The notes under the pieces were generated by a model. That model was given only the letters and a program-made list of their open reading frames with translations, was not told the DNA's origin and did not search any database. Shown in pieces: positions 34,061-42,732 of a stretch of DNA of 64,000 bases. The stretch's first letter is position 1. The number at the start of each line of letters is the position of its first letter. A program made the position numbers and the translations under genes. The DNA is from Lewinellaceae bacterium (GTDB lineage Bacteria > Bacteroidota > Bacteroidia > Chitinophagales > Saprospiraceae): positions 1 to 64,000 of the forward strand of contig JADJWX010000005.1 in the NCBI GenBank assembly GCA_016716135.1. The letters run 5' to 3'.

Positions 34061-35197
34061 ATGCCACCAACCATCCAACGCTATAACCCGCAGATTGCCA
34101 GATTGAAGTGTCTGTTTTTATTCAGCATTCTGGCCGGAGCACTCCAGGCTCAAACCGATACCCTGCGCCTGATTTTTGCAGGCGACATCATGGGCCATAC
34201 CCCGCAGATCAGCAGTGCGCAGGTTGCTCCCGGTAAGTACGATTACCGGCCTTGTTTTCGCTACGTCAAACCGCTGCTCGACGCTGCCGACCTGGCCATC
34301 GGCAACCTCGAACTCACTTTGCCCGGTAAAGGCCCTTATTCCGGGTATCCCATGTTTAAAAGTCCGGATGCACTGGCCGAAGCCCTGCAATACGCGGGTT
34401 TTGACATTCTGCTTACGGCAAACAACCACTCCAACGACAGCCGCGCTCCGGGCCTGGTGCACACTATCGAAACGCTGCGTGCGCTCGGTTTTCAGCAGAC
34501 GGGTACCTTTAAAACCCAGCGCGAGCGCGACCTGTTCTACCCGCTCATGGTGTACCGCAACGGGTTCAAACTCGCCCTGCTCAATTACACCTACGGCACC
34601 AACGGCGTGCCTACCCAACCGCCTACCATCGTCAACCTGATCGATACAGTACAAATTGCCCGCGACCTGGCTGAAGCCCGCGCCCGCAAGCCCCATTTCA
34701 TCATCGTGACCATGCATTGGGGGCTCGAATACCAATTGCAGGAAAATGCCGAACAGCGCGATCTGGCCCGCTTTCTTATCCGGAACGGCGCTGACCTGAT
34801 AGTTGGCGCCCACCCGCATGTTGTGCAACCCATAAAAGTCGAAACGGTAACCATGCCCGACGGATCGGCAAAATCGGCCGTGGTGGTGTATTCGCTGGGC
34901 AACTTTATTTCCAACCAGCGCAAAGAACACACCGACGGCGGTATTCTTTTTCAGGTGGAGTTGCTGCACCGCAAATTTGTACCCTACGCCGAAGTGGGCG
35001 CTTATGGTTACATCCCCGTTTGGCGGTACATTCACCGGGATGCGCAGGGCAAAACGACGTACTACGCGCTTCCCATTGCGCGCTATGAACGCAACCCACA
35101 GGCAGCGCCCGATCCGCCTTTGTCGGCACTAAGCACCATGAAAAAATTTGCCGCAGGCGTGCGAAAGCGCCTGGAAAAATGTGTGGAGTTGGACTGA
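34061..35197 (+). CDS. CapA-family metallophosphatase-like protein
   Basis: 378 residues from ATG 34061, with a signal peptide ending LAGALQAQ. The CapA (poly-gamma-glutamate biosynthesis) fold is shown by FAGDIMGHT, GNLELT, LTANNHSND, TMHWGLEYQ, GAHPHVVQPI and YSLGNFISNQ, the metal-binding residues of a calcineurin-like site. In most bacteria without a capB/capC locus this family's role is unknown. The frame opens 21 codons earlier at 33998, over the DUF4230 promoter, and lacks a signal sequence there. Confidence 0.88.
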   Translation: MPPTIQRYNPQIARLKCLFLFSILAGALQAQTDTLRLIFAGDIMGHTPQISSAQVAPGKYDYRPCFRYVKPLLDAADLAIGNLELTLPGKGPYSGYPMFKSPDALAEALQYAGFDILLTANNHSNDSRAPGLVHTIETLRALGFQQTGTFKTQRERDLFYPLMVYRNGFKLALLNYTYGTNGVPTQPPTIVNLIDTVQIARDLAEARARKPHFIIVTMHWGLEYQLQENAEQRDLARFLIRNGADLIVGAHPHVVQPIKVETVTMPDGSAKSAVVVYSLGNFISNQRKEHTDGGILFQVELLHRKFVPYAEVGAYGYIPVWRYIHRDAQGKTTYYALPIARYERNPQAAPDPPLSALSTMKKFAAGVRKRLEKCVELD

Positions 35198-35202
35198 CGG
35201 AC

Positions 35203-36618
35203 CTATATTTCCTTCAATAAATTAATGCTCACTGTTGCCAATTCCGAATCCGGGAATTTGTGGAAAAAACGTTCGTCCACAAACAAGCCGGCCTCCGCAG
35301 CAATGCGGTGAAAATTGTCCACTTCGAGAATATACTGATCGGAAAACCCATGCGTGGCGTCGTAGGCCGTGGAAGCGGTCAGGCCCAGATTGGCGGCCGT
35401 CAGCGCCGGCGGCACGGTATGCAATTCGATGATAAGCAGCCCGAATCGTTGCACATAGGGCGCCCAACGCCGGAAGTGCATCAGCAAACTCGCTTCCACG
35501 TCGGTGTTGCTGAGGCGTTTGCCGCGGTAGGCGTAGGCGCCGGTGGAGGTGCTCCGGCGGTCAGCGATGTCAATATCCGGTGCTTCCCATATCCGGTTGT
35601 GATCGAGAAACGTGCGCACGTTGAGCAGGTCGTTCAGTTCGATACCGTAGTCGTCGCGCAGGTCGCGGGCCAGCAGATCGGGTCGGCCGATATCACCCCA
35701 GATGACTTTGGCCCAGATGTCGGCTTTGGTGAGGTTGGCGCGCGTGACGCGCAGGGCGGCTTCGTTAAAATCGGCGCCGACCAGAAACAGCGGGTGCTCA
35801 TCCAGCATTTCGCCCCGGAGCGTGCGCTGCTCGATTGTTTCAAAAATATGTTGCAAAAAAGCGCCGTTGCCGCAGCCCATGTCCACGATGCCCTTGGGTT
35901 GTTCATCCAGCGGCCGGTTGAACAGCTCGATGATGATCTCGTCAATTTTTTTGAAATAACCGGCATGAGCGCCGCCGCTTCCCCACACGTTCATTTCGCG
36001 GTCGACGTGCAGCTCGGGCGCTCCCGGAGGTGTATCCCACAGTATTTCAGGGTTGCCGAAGATCAACTCATCCAGGTTGCGAAAGGTTGGAATGTACGAC
36101 ACCGTGACGCCGTAGGCACTTGCCCTGCGGGCAAAAAACAGGCCTTTTTCGGTAAACCGGTACGTGGCGTTTTTATTTTCAAACCAACCCAGGAAGGTGA
36201 AAAAATCCAGAATTTTTCCAAAACTCTCGGCGTCTTCGTGAAACTCTTCCGGCTTAAACGAGGCTTCCATGAAATATTTGTGAAACATGCCGCCCATGCC
36301 CAGGGCAACTACCGTTGGGCCGATGATCATGCCTTCAATGTGTTTGAGCACCTGCTCCTGAATGCGCCGGGTGTTATCGTCGTTGGAAAAACGGAGACCA
36401 TAGTTTTCCCGGTATTTCCGGAATATTTTTTCGAGCACGGTGAAGGGCGCGCGTTCGAACTTTCGCTTGTGAAAACGGCCGGAAAAGCGGATCAATTCCA
36501 CCACATCTTTGTACAGGGCGCACAATTCGAAGGCGGTGGCACTGTTGGCATTGGTTTGGTAATGGACATCGTTTTTTTCGTTGTCCACCTTGTAGTCGAG
36601 CCAGCCTTGTGCGCTCAA
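35203..36618 (-). CDS. Class I SAM-dependent methyltransferase, main fragment (frameshifted gene)
   Basis: 471 codons with a Rossmann methyltransferase core: VDMGCGNGAFLQHIFE (SAM-binding motif I, about 245), VGADFNEAALRVTRANL (motif II), then VIWGDIGRPDLLARDL. Its architecture and the segment GAHAGYFKKIDEIIIELFN resemble methyltransferases of natural-product pathways such as the AprA-type, but no biosynthetic cluster is nearby. The only in-frame start is a TTG at 36618, in the middle of sequence that continues an upstream helix-turn-helix. The true N-terminus is encoded in another frame (36636-36821): a one-base insertion would fuse them into about 535 residues. Product of the intact gene is probably a winged-helix plus methyltransferase protein. 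Confidence 0.75.
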   Translation of the reverse strand: MSAQGWLDYKVDNEKNDVHYQTNANSATAFELCALYKDVVELIRFSGRFHKRKFERAPFTVLEKIFRKYRENYGLRFSNDDNTRRIQEQVLKHIEGMIIGPTVVALGMGGMFHKYFMEASFKPEEFHEDAESFGKILDFFTFLGWFENKNATYRFTEKGLFFARRASAYGVTVSYIPTFRNLDELIFGNPEILWDTPPGAPELHVDREMNVWGSGGAHAGYFKKIDEIIIELFNRPLDEQPKGIVDMGCGNGAFLQHIFETIEQRTLRGEMLDEHPLFLVGADFNEAALRVTRANLTKADIWAKVIWGDIGRPDLLARDLRDDYGIELNDLLNVRTFLDHNRIWEAPDIDIADRRSTSTGAYAYRGKRLSNTDVEASLLMHFRRWAPYVQRFGLLIIELHTVPPALTAANLGLTASTAYDATHGFSDQYILEVDNFHRIAAEAGLFVDERFFHKFPDSELATVSINLLKEI

Positions 36619-36635
36619 GATTCGCAGGGCTACGT

Positions 36636-36821
36636 TCAGATAGCCTTCATTGCCTTGAACTCGACGCTCAGCGCTTCGATCGACGTTTTCCCGTTTTTCA
36701 GCAAGTAATCCAAAACGCCTTTTTCCAGCAGGGCATACGCCGTTGGCGCGGTGGCGATCCCATCGAGGTGGCGAAAAATGGTGGCGCGCAGGGTAGCTTT
36801 TTCTTGTTTATTCAGGAACAT
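36636..36821 (-). pseudogene. Frameshifted N-terminus of the methyltransferase gene
   Basis: 61 codons from ATG 36821 (MFLNKQEKATLRATIFRHL) ending at a TGA. The sequence is the start of a winged-helix domain (LEKGVLDYLLKNGKTSIEALSVEFKA). In the next frame the sequence continues naturally as NEGYLNVALRILSAQGWLDY, so a single base is missing within about 36636-36655. Either a real mutation or a consensus error. Confidence 0.7.
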
Positions 36822-36928
36822 GTTTGTGCTTTGGTTTGTCTACTGCAAAGGTCGGGATGTTTTTTTAATAGCCGAAACCGGATCATTTCTCTGCTGGCCG
36901 GCCGCCCCTGCGCTTTCCAAGTTTCCCG

Positions 36929-36936
36929 TACATTTG
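36929..36936 (+). promoter_or_regulatory. Probable -7 box of the gldE/corC-like gene
   Basis: TACATTTG followed by C on the plus strand, ending 26 bases before the ATG at 36963. It supports that start over a longer upstream frame. Confidence 0.55.
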
Positions 36937-36962
36937 CCAGACAGTGCAATGCCGATTTTTTT

Positions 36963-38222
36963 ATGGTCTGGCCTATCCTCGGTTTTTTAGTCTATTATCT
37001 GGTGTTGCTTTCCGAGCGCATACTGATTGGTATTTCACCGCATGATATCGAGCAGTTGCGCCATGCGAAATCCCGGCAAGCCGACCGGACTCTGCACCTG
37101 GTTATTCACTCACGGGCCTCGCTTGCCGCATTACTCCTGGCGCGTATTTTTTTAAAAATTCTGATCACAGTATGTACTGTGCTGGCGCTGATCCAGGCGC
37201 CATCTGTTCGAACGGCACTGTACAGTTACGCACAGCAAAGCGGCTTACCCGGGATTGTGGTGTGGACACTTGCGGGCACCCTGCTTGCGCTCCTGCTGGC
37301 GGTAGTTTTTTGGAGTTTGAAAAAAATCAACTGGCCGCCGCTGCATCATGCCCGGGCGCGTGTGGGTCTTCAGGTACTGTCTGTTTTTATCCAGGTCTGG
37401 AAAACCCTGTTCAGTCCTTTTCTGCCTTCAGGAGACCCGGCCAGAGCAACCGAACGGGCTGCCGAGGCCAACCATTCGATGGATGCTTCCTCGGCCATGA
37501 ACCCGGAGAAACAACGGGATATCGAATTGCTGAAAAGCATTGTCAAGTTTAATGATGTGACGGTCAAACAGGTCATGCAACCCCGGTCAAAAGTGGTGGC
37601 GGTTGATTTCCGGACCGGGTTTGGCGAGCTGCTGCAAATCGTACGCGAAGCCGGTTTTTCGCGCATGCCGGTTTACAACGAAGACCTTGACAACGTTGTG
37701 GGCATCCTGTACGTTAAGGACCTGGTGTCGCGCCTGAACGAACCGGAAGATTTTGAATGGCAACCACTCATCCGGACAAACGTGCAACTCGTGCCCGAAG
37801 CCAAACGCGCCAGTGAACTTTTGCAGGAATTCAAACGCAACCGGCGCCACATGGCCATCGTGGTGGATGAATATGGCGGCAGTGCAGGCATCGTAACCAT
37901 GGAAGATATTCTTGAAGAAATAACCGGCGAAATCCGCGACGAATTTGATGAAGAAAGTGAAATCCGCTACCGCAAACTCGACGAAAACAATTACTTGTTT
38001 GAAGGGCAAACCCTGCTCAACGATGTATGCCGGATCGCCGGGCTCAACGCCGGCACCTTCGATAGCATTCGCGGCCCGGCCGATACACTGGCAGGTCTGG
38101 CCCTTGAGTTGCAAGGCGATATCCCCAATGCCGGAACAAAACTTCAATGGGAAAATTTCCTGCTAACCGTGCTTGCCGCAAACAACCGGAAGATTGAGCA
38201 GATCAAGCTGACCATCCTATGA
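36963..38222 (+). CDS. CBS-domain membrane protein of the CorC/GldE (hemolysin) family
   Basis: 419 residues from ATG 36963 (MVWPILGFLVYYLVLLSERILIG). Three or four hydrophobic segments (to about residue 130), then a CBS pair (about 190-310: FNDVTVKQVMQPRSKVVAVD, FSRMPVYNEDLDNVVGILYVKDL, VVDEYGGSAGIVTMEDILEEITGEI) and a C-terminal transporter-associated domain. The layout fits bacterial CNNM/CorC proteins and Bacteroidota GldE, which is linked to gliding and type IX secretion; GldD is not beside it, so the GldE assignment is tentative. A 118-codon upstream extension is antisense to the methyltransferase and is excluded. Four-base overlap with the next gene. Confidence 0.85.
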   Translation: MVWPILGFLVYYLVLLSERILIGISPHDIEQLRHAKSRQADRTLHLVIHSRASLAALLLARIFLKILITVCTVLALIQAPSVRTALYSYAQQSGLPGIVVWTLAGTLLALLLAVVFWSLKKINWPPLHHARARVGLQVLSVFIQVWKTLFSPFLPSGDPARATERAAEANHSMDASSAMNPEKQRDIELLKSIVKFNDVTVKQVMQPRSKVVAVDFRTGFGELLQIVREAGFSRMPVYNEDLDNVVGILYVKDLVSRLNEPEDFEWQPLIRTNVQLVPEAKRASELLQEFKRNRRHMAIVVDEYGGSAGIVTMEDILEEITGEIRDEFDEESEIRYRKLDENNYLFEGQTLLNDVCRIAGLNAGTFDSIRGPADTLAGLALELQGDIPNAGTKLQWENFLLTVLAANNRKIEQIKLTIL

Positions 38223-39304
38223 TCAAGACCCTCGACCGATACCTGATCAAAAAATACCTGTCGACGTTTCTTTTCGCCGTGCTGATCTTTACTCTGATCT
38301 CCATGGCCATCGACTTCAGCGATAAAGTGCGGCACTTTATTGAAAAACCCTGCACGGTAGGGGAAATCCTGTTCGATTATTATCCCGGTTTTGTGATGAA
38401 CATGTCCGGGCTGTTGTTGCCCCTGTATGTGCTGATTGCCGTGGTGTTTTTCACTTCCCGGATGGCTTATAACGCCGAAATTTTGTCGATCCTGAATGCC
38501 GGTGTGAGCTTCCCCCGGCTACTCCGGCCTTACCTGATCGCAGGAAGCGTAGTGGCTTTGACACACCTGGCGATGAACCACTTTCTGGTACCGATCGCCA
38601 ATAAATCCCGCCTGAAATTCGAGCGCGCATACGTGTGGACCGAGCAGGAAAAAGGGAAAAAATCCAACGTCCATTTTCTGGTGGCGCCGGGCACGAAAGT
38701 GTACATCCAGGGCTACGACAAAAACCAGAAAACTGCAACCGGACTGTGGCTGGAAAAATTTGACGGCAACAAACTGGTGAGCATCCTGCAGGCAAAAAGC
38801 GCCGCCTGGAAGGGAGAACCCAACCGCTGGGAACTGAAAAACTATTCCATTCGCACCTTCGACGGCATGCGGGAGAGTTACAAGCGCTACACGGCGCCGC
38901 TCGACACGGCAATCAATCTTGTGCCGCAGGATTTCATCTGGTACCACAACCAAAATGAAGAAATGACCAGCATCGAACTGCAGGAAGCCATTGCCCGCGA
39001 CCGCAGCCGGGGGCTGCTCACCTCGCGCAACTATGAGATCGAATTCCACCGCCGCACCGCCGATGCGTTTACCATCCTGATCCTGACCATTATCGGACTT
39101 GCGGTGGCTGGCCGAAAAGTACGAGGCGGTATGGGCCTTCACCTGGCAATCGGGATCGGCATGGGCGCTATGTATATTTTGATGTCCAAATTTGCAGTGT
39201 CCTTTGCCGCCAGCGGTTCCATTCCCATCGCGCTGGGCATGTGGATTCCCAACCTTATTTTTTCTACGGTGGCCATCTGGCTGGTTAGCCGGGCACAGAT
39301 GTAG
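38219..39304 (+). CDS. LptF/LptG-family permease
   Basis: 361-residue inner-membrane component of the Lpt system exporting lipopolysaccharide, working with LptB and LptC. The N-terminus is typical (LDRYLIKKYLSTFLFAVLIFTLI), with further helices near 60-80 and 100-120, a periplasmic jellyroll-like middle (about 130-260) and C-terminal helices ending TVAIWLVSRAQM. Its ATG overlaps the preceding stop (ATGA), so it is translationally coupled to the CorC/GldE-like gene. Which of LptF or LptG it is cannot be decided here. Confidence 0.9.
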   Translation: MIKTLDRYLIKKYLSTFLFAVLIFTLISMAIDFSDKVRHFIEKPCTVGEILFDYYPGFVMNMSGLLLPLYVLIAVVFFTSRMAYNAEILSILNAGVSFPRLLRPYLIAGSVVALTHLAMNHFLVPIANKSRLKFERAYVWTEQEKGKKSNVHFLVAPGTKVYIQGYDKNQKTATGLWLEKFDGNKLVSILQAKSAAWKGEPNRWELKNYSIRTFDGMRESYKRYTAPLDTAINLVPQDFIWYHNQNEEMTSIELQEAIARDRSRGLLTSRNYEIEFHRRTADAFTILILTIIGLAVAGRKVRGGMGLHLAIGIGMGAMYILMSKFAVSFAASGSIPIALGMWIPNLIFSTVAIWLVSRAQM

Positions 39305-39334
39305 CGCTGTCGTATTGCGCCATTGCGGTTCAAA

Positions 39335-41275
39335 TTATCCGTGCCGGAAAACAATTTCCAGATCGCGCCACACCGACCAGTCTTTGGCATACAAAAAATT
39401 GAGCCGGTCGATCGTTTGCGCGCCGAGGGTGATTTCCCGAATGCGTTTTAATGGTGAAAAAACAGCGGGTTTGAGGGCCGGTAAGCCCGGTGGCTGATCA
39501 GTGCCTGCATAACCTACCCACGTTTTTCGGCCAAACAAAACGGGCAGCCAGTTTTGCAAAAACGAGCTGCGTTTTTCAGGAAAAAAAAGCAAAACCGGCA
39601 AAGCCGGCAGGAGCAGCAGGCAAATTCCCAGGTCAAGTACCCGCTTGTTGCGGCGCTGGCCGGGTTGGGCGATGTTGTAGCGAATGTCGATGGTGTACAA
39701 CTCCCCGGGTTCGTTTTTGCTGCTGCTGCCGATAATGCGCCGGCTGCCTTCCGGCAAAATTTTATAGGATAAGGCCGGGCCGAGCCGGGTCATCCACCCG
39801 AGCAAATCCCGTACGGGTATATCCCCGGAACAAAAAATCATCTCATCGACCCGGAACAACCGGATAAGCTCGGGCAACTGTTCGATGGAACCCAGCTGGC
39901 TGCCTTGGTCGTGGATTCCGGAATGCGGCGGCACTGCGCCGATCAGGTTGGTGACAATGCCGGCCTGGTTGATCAAAGCAGCTGCCCGGGCGCTTTCCGG
40001 CGCTGAACCCACGATGAGCAAATTTTTTACCCGCTCGCGCCCGATGTGTAAATTCCGGAATTCAACAAAATGCAACAGCGCCCGCAAACAAACCAATGCC
40101 AGGGCCGCCCAGGCGGCGCCAAGCAACAGCAGTGCACGCGAAGGGCGGTATTCGAGATCGAGAAAACCGTAGATCGCGGCCAAAAACAAGGTGCCGAACC
40201 CGAGTCCGCGCAATAGCCGCCGCAGATCGTAGCGCCGGTCATAGCCGCCGTTTAGCCAAACGGAGAACAGCCAGATGACGGTGTACAACGGGAAATTGAA
40301 CCAGAGCACGGTGGTTTTGAAATAGCCGGGGTCTTTGTAGTAGTAGTTGGCCCAAAAATCTTTGAGAAAGACCAGACCGCCAAAGATCAGTGCGGCATCC
40401 ACCAGGGGCAGCCAGATTCTGCCTGCCAGATTTTTCAGCAACGTGAGCCCGGCCCGCAGCCAAATAGCGGCCTGGAGCATCAGAATAAAAAGCCCGGCCC
40501 GCCGGCCGCGGAAGTGTTTTTGGGTAAAAATGATCATGGCCTGGTAAAAGGTTCGCACGTAGTTGAGACTGCCTTTTTTCGTGCTTTCGCCTTTATAATG
40601 GATGATCTGCGTTTTTGGAAAATAGTAGTTCACATAGCCGGCCTGAATAATCCGGTACGACAGGTCGATGTCTTCGCCGTACATAAAAAAGGCCTCGTCG
40701 AGCAGGCCGGCCTTGTCGAGCGCTGCACGCCGGATAAACATGAAACAACCGGCCAGCACATCCACAGGGTTAGTATCATTTTCACCAAGATGACCGAGGT
40801 AGTAGCCGTTGAACAGTCGGCTTTTGGGAAAGAGCGCCGACAATCCTACCGTTTTGCAAAAAGCCACCCAGGGCGAAGGGAAACCGCGTTTGCTTTCAGG
40901 CAAATACGTGCCGCTGCCGTCGATGAGTTTTACGCCGAGTGCGCCCGCTTCCGGGTGGCTTTCCATAAATTCCAGGCACTTTTGGAACGTGTCTTCCGCT
41001 ACCAGGGTGTCGGGGTTGAGCAGCAGGACGTATTCGCCCCGGCTCTGGCGAATGGCCTGGTTGTTGGCCACGGCAAAACCGGGATTATGCTGGTTGGCAA
41101 TCAGGCGCACCTCCGGGAATTTGCTTCGTACCATGGGCACCGAATCGTCGGTAGAATTGTTGTCAACCACCCAAACCTCCCCGTCGATACCCGCCATAGC
41201 CCGGCGCACAGACCCGAGTGCCTGCTCCAGAAAAGCACTGACATTATAATTGACGATAACCACGGAGAGCCGCAT
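39335..41275 (-). CDS. GT2 glycosyltransferase fused to a degenerate sugar-phosphate transferase
   Basis: 646 residues in two halves. Residues about 1-240 are a GT2 domain like rhamnosyltransferases (LSVVIVNYNVSAFLEQAL, VVDNNSTDDSV, LLNPDTLVAEDT, FFMYGEDIDLSYRI). Residues about 260-420 contain several membrane segments, followed by a Rossmann-like domain (LLIVGSAPESARAAALINQAGI) and a C-terminal stretch recalling WbaP/WcaJ-type polyprenyl-phosphate sugar-1-phosphate transferases (KRVLDLGICLLLLPALPVLLFF; end LYAKDWSVWRDLEIVFR). The usual catalytic block between them (the KFRSM and Asp-Glu region) is missing, so the second half is probably not catalytic. Likely acts in surface polysaccharide synthesis at the inner membrane. 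Confidence 0.85.
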   Translation of the reverse strand: MRLSVVIVNYNVSAFLEQALGSVRRAMAGIDGEVWVVDNNSTDDSVPMVRSKFPEVRLIANQHNPGFAVANNQAIRQSRGEYVLLLNPDTLVAEDTFQKCLEFMESHPEAGALGVKLIDGSGTYLPESKRGFPSPWVAFCKTVGLSALFPKSRLFNGYYLGHLGENDTNPVDVLAGCFMFIRRAALDKAGLLDEAFFMYGEDIDLSYRIIQAGYVNYYFPKTQIIHYKGESTKKGSLNYVRTFYQAMIIFTQKHFRGRRAGLFILMLQAAIWLRAGLTLLKNLAGRIWLPLVDAALIFGGLVFLKDFWANYYYKDPGYFKTTVLWFNFPLYTVIWLFSVWLNGGYDRRYDLRRLLRGLGFGTLFLAAIYGFLDLEYRPSRALLLLGAAWAALALVCLRALLHFVEFRNLHIGRERVKNLLIVGSAPESARAAALINQAGIVTNLIGAVPPHSGIHDQGSQLGSIEQLPELIRLFRVDEMIFCSGDIPVRDLLGWMTRLGPALSYKILPEGSRRIIGSSSKNEPGELYTIDIRYNIAQPGQRRNKRVLDLGICLLLLPALPVLLFFPEKRSSFLQNWLPVLFGRKTWVGYAGTDQPPGLPALKPAVFSPLKRIREITLGAQTIDRLNFLYAKDWSVWRDLEIVFRHG

Positions 41276-41304
41276 GGCGCAAAGATGCAGCAGATTTTTA
41301 GCAA

Positions 41305-42050
41305 TTAAATTGGATAGGGATACTTCACGTCCGTGAGTGCCAGGCCCTCGGCGGGAACGCTGAGGTTTTTTTCAGGGCCGTTTGTTTTTCCAGCGCAGTA
41401 CGCAGGTCCTCCAGAGAAAGTTGACCCTGCCCTACCTGGATACAGGCGCCGACGATCAGCCGCACCATGCCCCGTAAAAAGCGGTTGGCTGAAATATGGA
41501 AGACCAACTGTTGTGCTGCTTCGTCGAATTCCCAACGGGCCTTGAGGTTCGAACAGGTGTAGTGTTCCACTCCGCTGTGTGTTTTGCAAAATGGAAAAAA
41601 TGCCTCGTATTGCTGGAGCAGCGCGGCTACAGTCTGCAAATCGTCCAGTTGGAGCCGCCGGCCCTGTGGATAAAACCAGGCAGTTTCGGTTTCAAACGGA
41701 TTTTTGCGCAACGTGATCCGGTATTCGTACCGGCGCTCGAAAGCATCGTAGCGGGCGTGGGCATCGGCGGGCATTTCCCGAATAGAAAACACGGCAATAT
41801 CCTGCGGGAGCAGGCTGTTCAGGCCGATCAAAAACGTATCGGGCAAGCCTCCTTCAATATCCAGGTGTGCTACGTAATACCGGGCATGCACGCCGGCGTC
41901 GGTACGGCCGCAACCGGTAAGCGGGGCCGTTTGCCGAAGTATGGTGGACAGCGCGGTTTCCAACGTTTCCTGCACACTTGGAGCATTGGGCTGGCGCTGC
42001 CAGCCGGCATAATTGCTGCCTTTGTACGCGAGTGTGAGGAAGTAGCGCAT
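41305..42050 (-). CDS. truA: tRNA pseudouridine(38-40) synthase TruA (frameshifted near the 3' end)
   Basis: Forms pseudouridine at positions 38-40 of the tRNA anticodon arm. The start is ATG 42050 (MRYFLTLAYKGSNYAGWQ); a longer frame to 42131 lies in the neighbouring gene. Catalytic motif GCGRTDAGVHA (Asp nucleophile) and RFLRGMVRLIVGACIQVG are intact. In the main frame the protein ends at 41325 with an unrelated tail after ALEK. In the next frame the proper C-terminus (NGPEKNLSVPAEGLALTDVKYPYP) continues to a stop at 41305. One extra A in the A5 run at 41395-41399 would restore the full-length enzyme. Most probably functional with a consensus error, but unproven. 13 bases after the phosphatase gene. 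Confidence 0.85.
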
Positions 42051-42063
42051 AACCAGTAACCCG

Positions 42064-42510
42064 CTAAGGTTGAATGAGTTTTCCGCAGGCGGCATCCAGC
42101 AGTTGGAACACGTGTTCGAAGCCGTCGTCATCCCAGTAGGGGTCGGGTACGCTTCGGTTTTCGCCGGGGTGGGTGAGGTCGAGGATCAGTTTTACTTTTT
42201 CGCGTTGGGCATCATTTTGCGCCAGCCGGAGCACGTCGCGATAGTTCTGCGTGTCCATCACAAAAATGCGGTCAAAATGCTCAAAATCGGCCACCCGAAA
42301 TTGCCGGGCCCGCTGGTAAGTGATGTCGATGTCGTATTGCCGGGCGGTGGCAATGGAACGATGGTCGGGCAGCTCGCCGACGTGCCAGTTGCCGGTACCT
42401 GCGCTGTCGACGTGCCAGTCCAGGCCGTGTTGTTCCACTTTGTGTTTCAAAATACCTTCTGCCAGGGGGCTGCGGCAAATATTGCCGAGGCAAACCATTA
42501 GGACACGCAT
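42064..42510 (-). CDS. Low-molecular-weight protein tyrosine phosphatase
   Basis: 148 residues. The P-loop CLGNICRSP (residues 7-15, catalytic Cys and Arg) is at the N-terminus, and the general-acid motif DPYWDD lies near 120. In bacteria this family often regulates exopolysaccharide tyrosine kinases, and here a glycosyltransferase gene is two genes downstream; that link is inference. Followed by truA, 13 bases on, likely in one transcript. Confidence 0.93.
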   Translation of the reverse strand: MRVLMVCLGNICRSPLAEGILKHKVEQHGLDWHVDSAGTGNWHVGELPDHRSIATARQYDIDITYQRARQFRVADFEHFDRIFVMDTQNYRDVLRLAQNDAQREKVKLILDLTHPGENRSVPDPYWDDDGFEHVFQLLDAACGKLIQP

Positions 42511-42537
42511 AATTTTCTTTGAAGGGTTTGAGGGCTA

Positions 42538-42722
42538 AAACATGAGTCTGAAGAGGCTGTCTCCTAGGTCAATATTTACGATTTACGAGTGACGATTTAC
42601 GATTATTTAGTTTTGTAAGAAGTGAAAGACCTGCACTATCGGAATGCTATTAATCGTAATTCGTAATTCTAAAATCGTAAATAAGCCTTTAGGAGGCAGC
42701 CTCTTCGGGATAACTCATGTTT
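42538..42722. mobile_element. MITE-like element with long imperfect terminal inverted repeats
   Basis: A 185-base element bounded by AAACATGAGT (42538-42547) and its exact complement ACTCATGTTT (42713-42722). The complementarity continues inward with small gaps: GAAGAGGCTG-TCTCCTA on the left against TAGGAGG-CAGCCTCTTC on the right, then ATTTACGATTTACGA against TCGTAATTC...TCGTAAAT. No ORF inside. It lies between the phosphatase gene and the 3' end of the DUF3078 gene. No target-site duplication was established. Confidence 0.6.
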
Positions 42723-42732
42723 CCAACCACAT

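Noticed and set aside
36618..36618. TTG at 36618 as a genuine start of the methyltransferase
   Set aside because: The residues upstream in the same frame continue a conserved-looking winged helix, so the frameshift explanation is more likely.
36609..36962. N-terminal extension of the CorC/GldE-like protein
   Set aside because: Antisense to the methyltransferase gene and followed by a proper -7 box and ATG at 36963, which begins a normal membrane helix.
41325..41410. Programmed frameshifting in truA
   Set aside because: No slippery heptamer with a downstream stimulatory structure was recognised and TruA is not known to use recoding; an indel is simpler.
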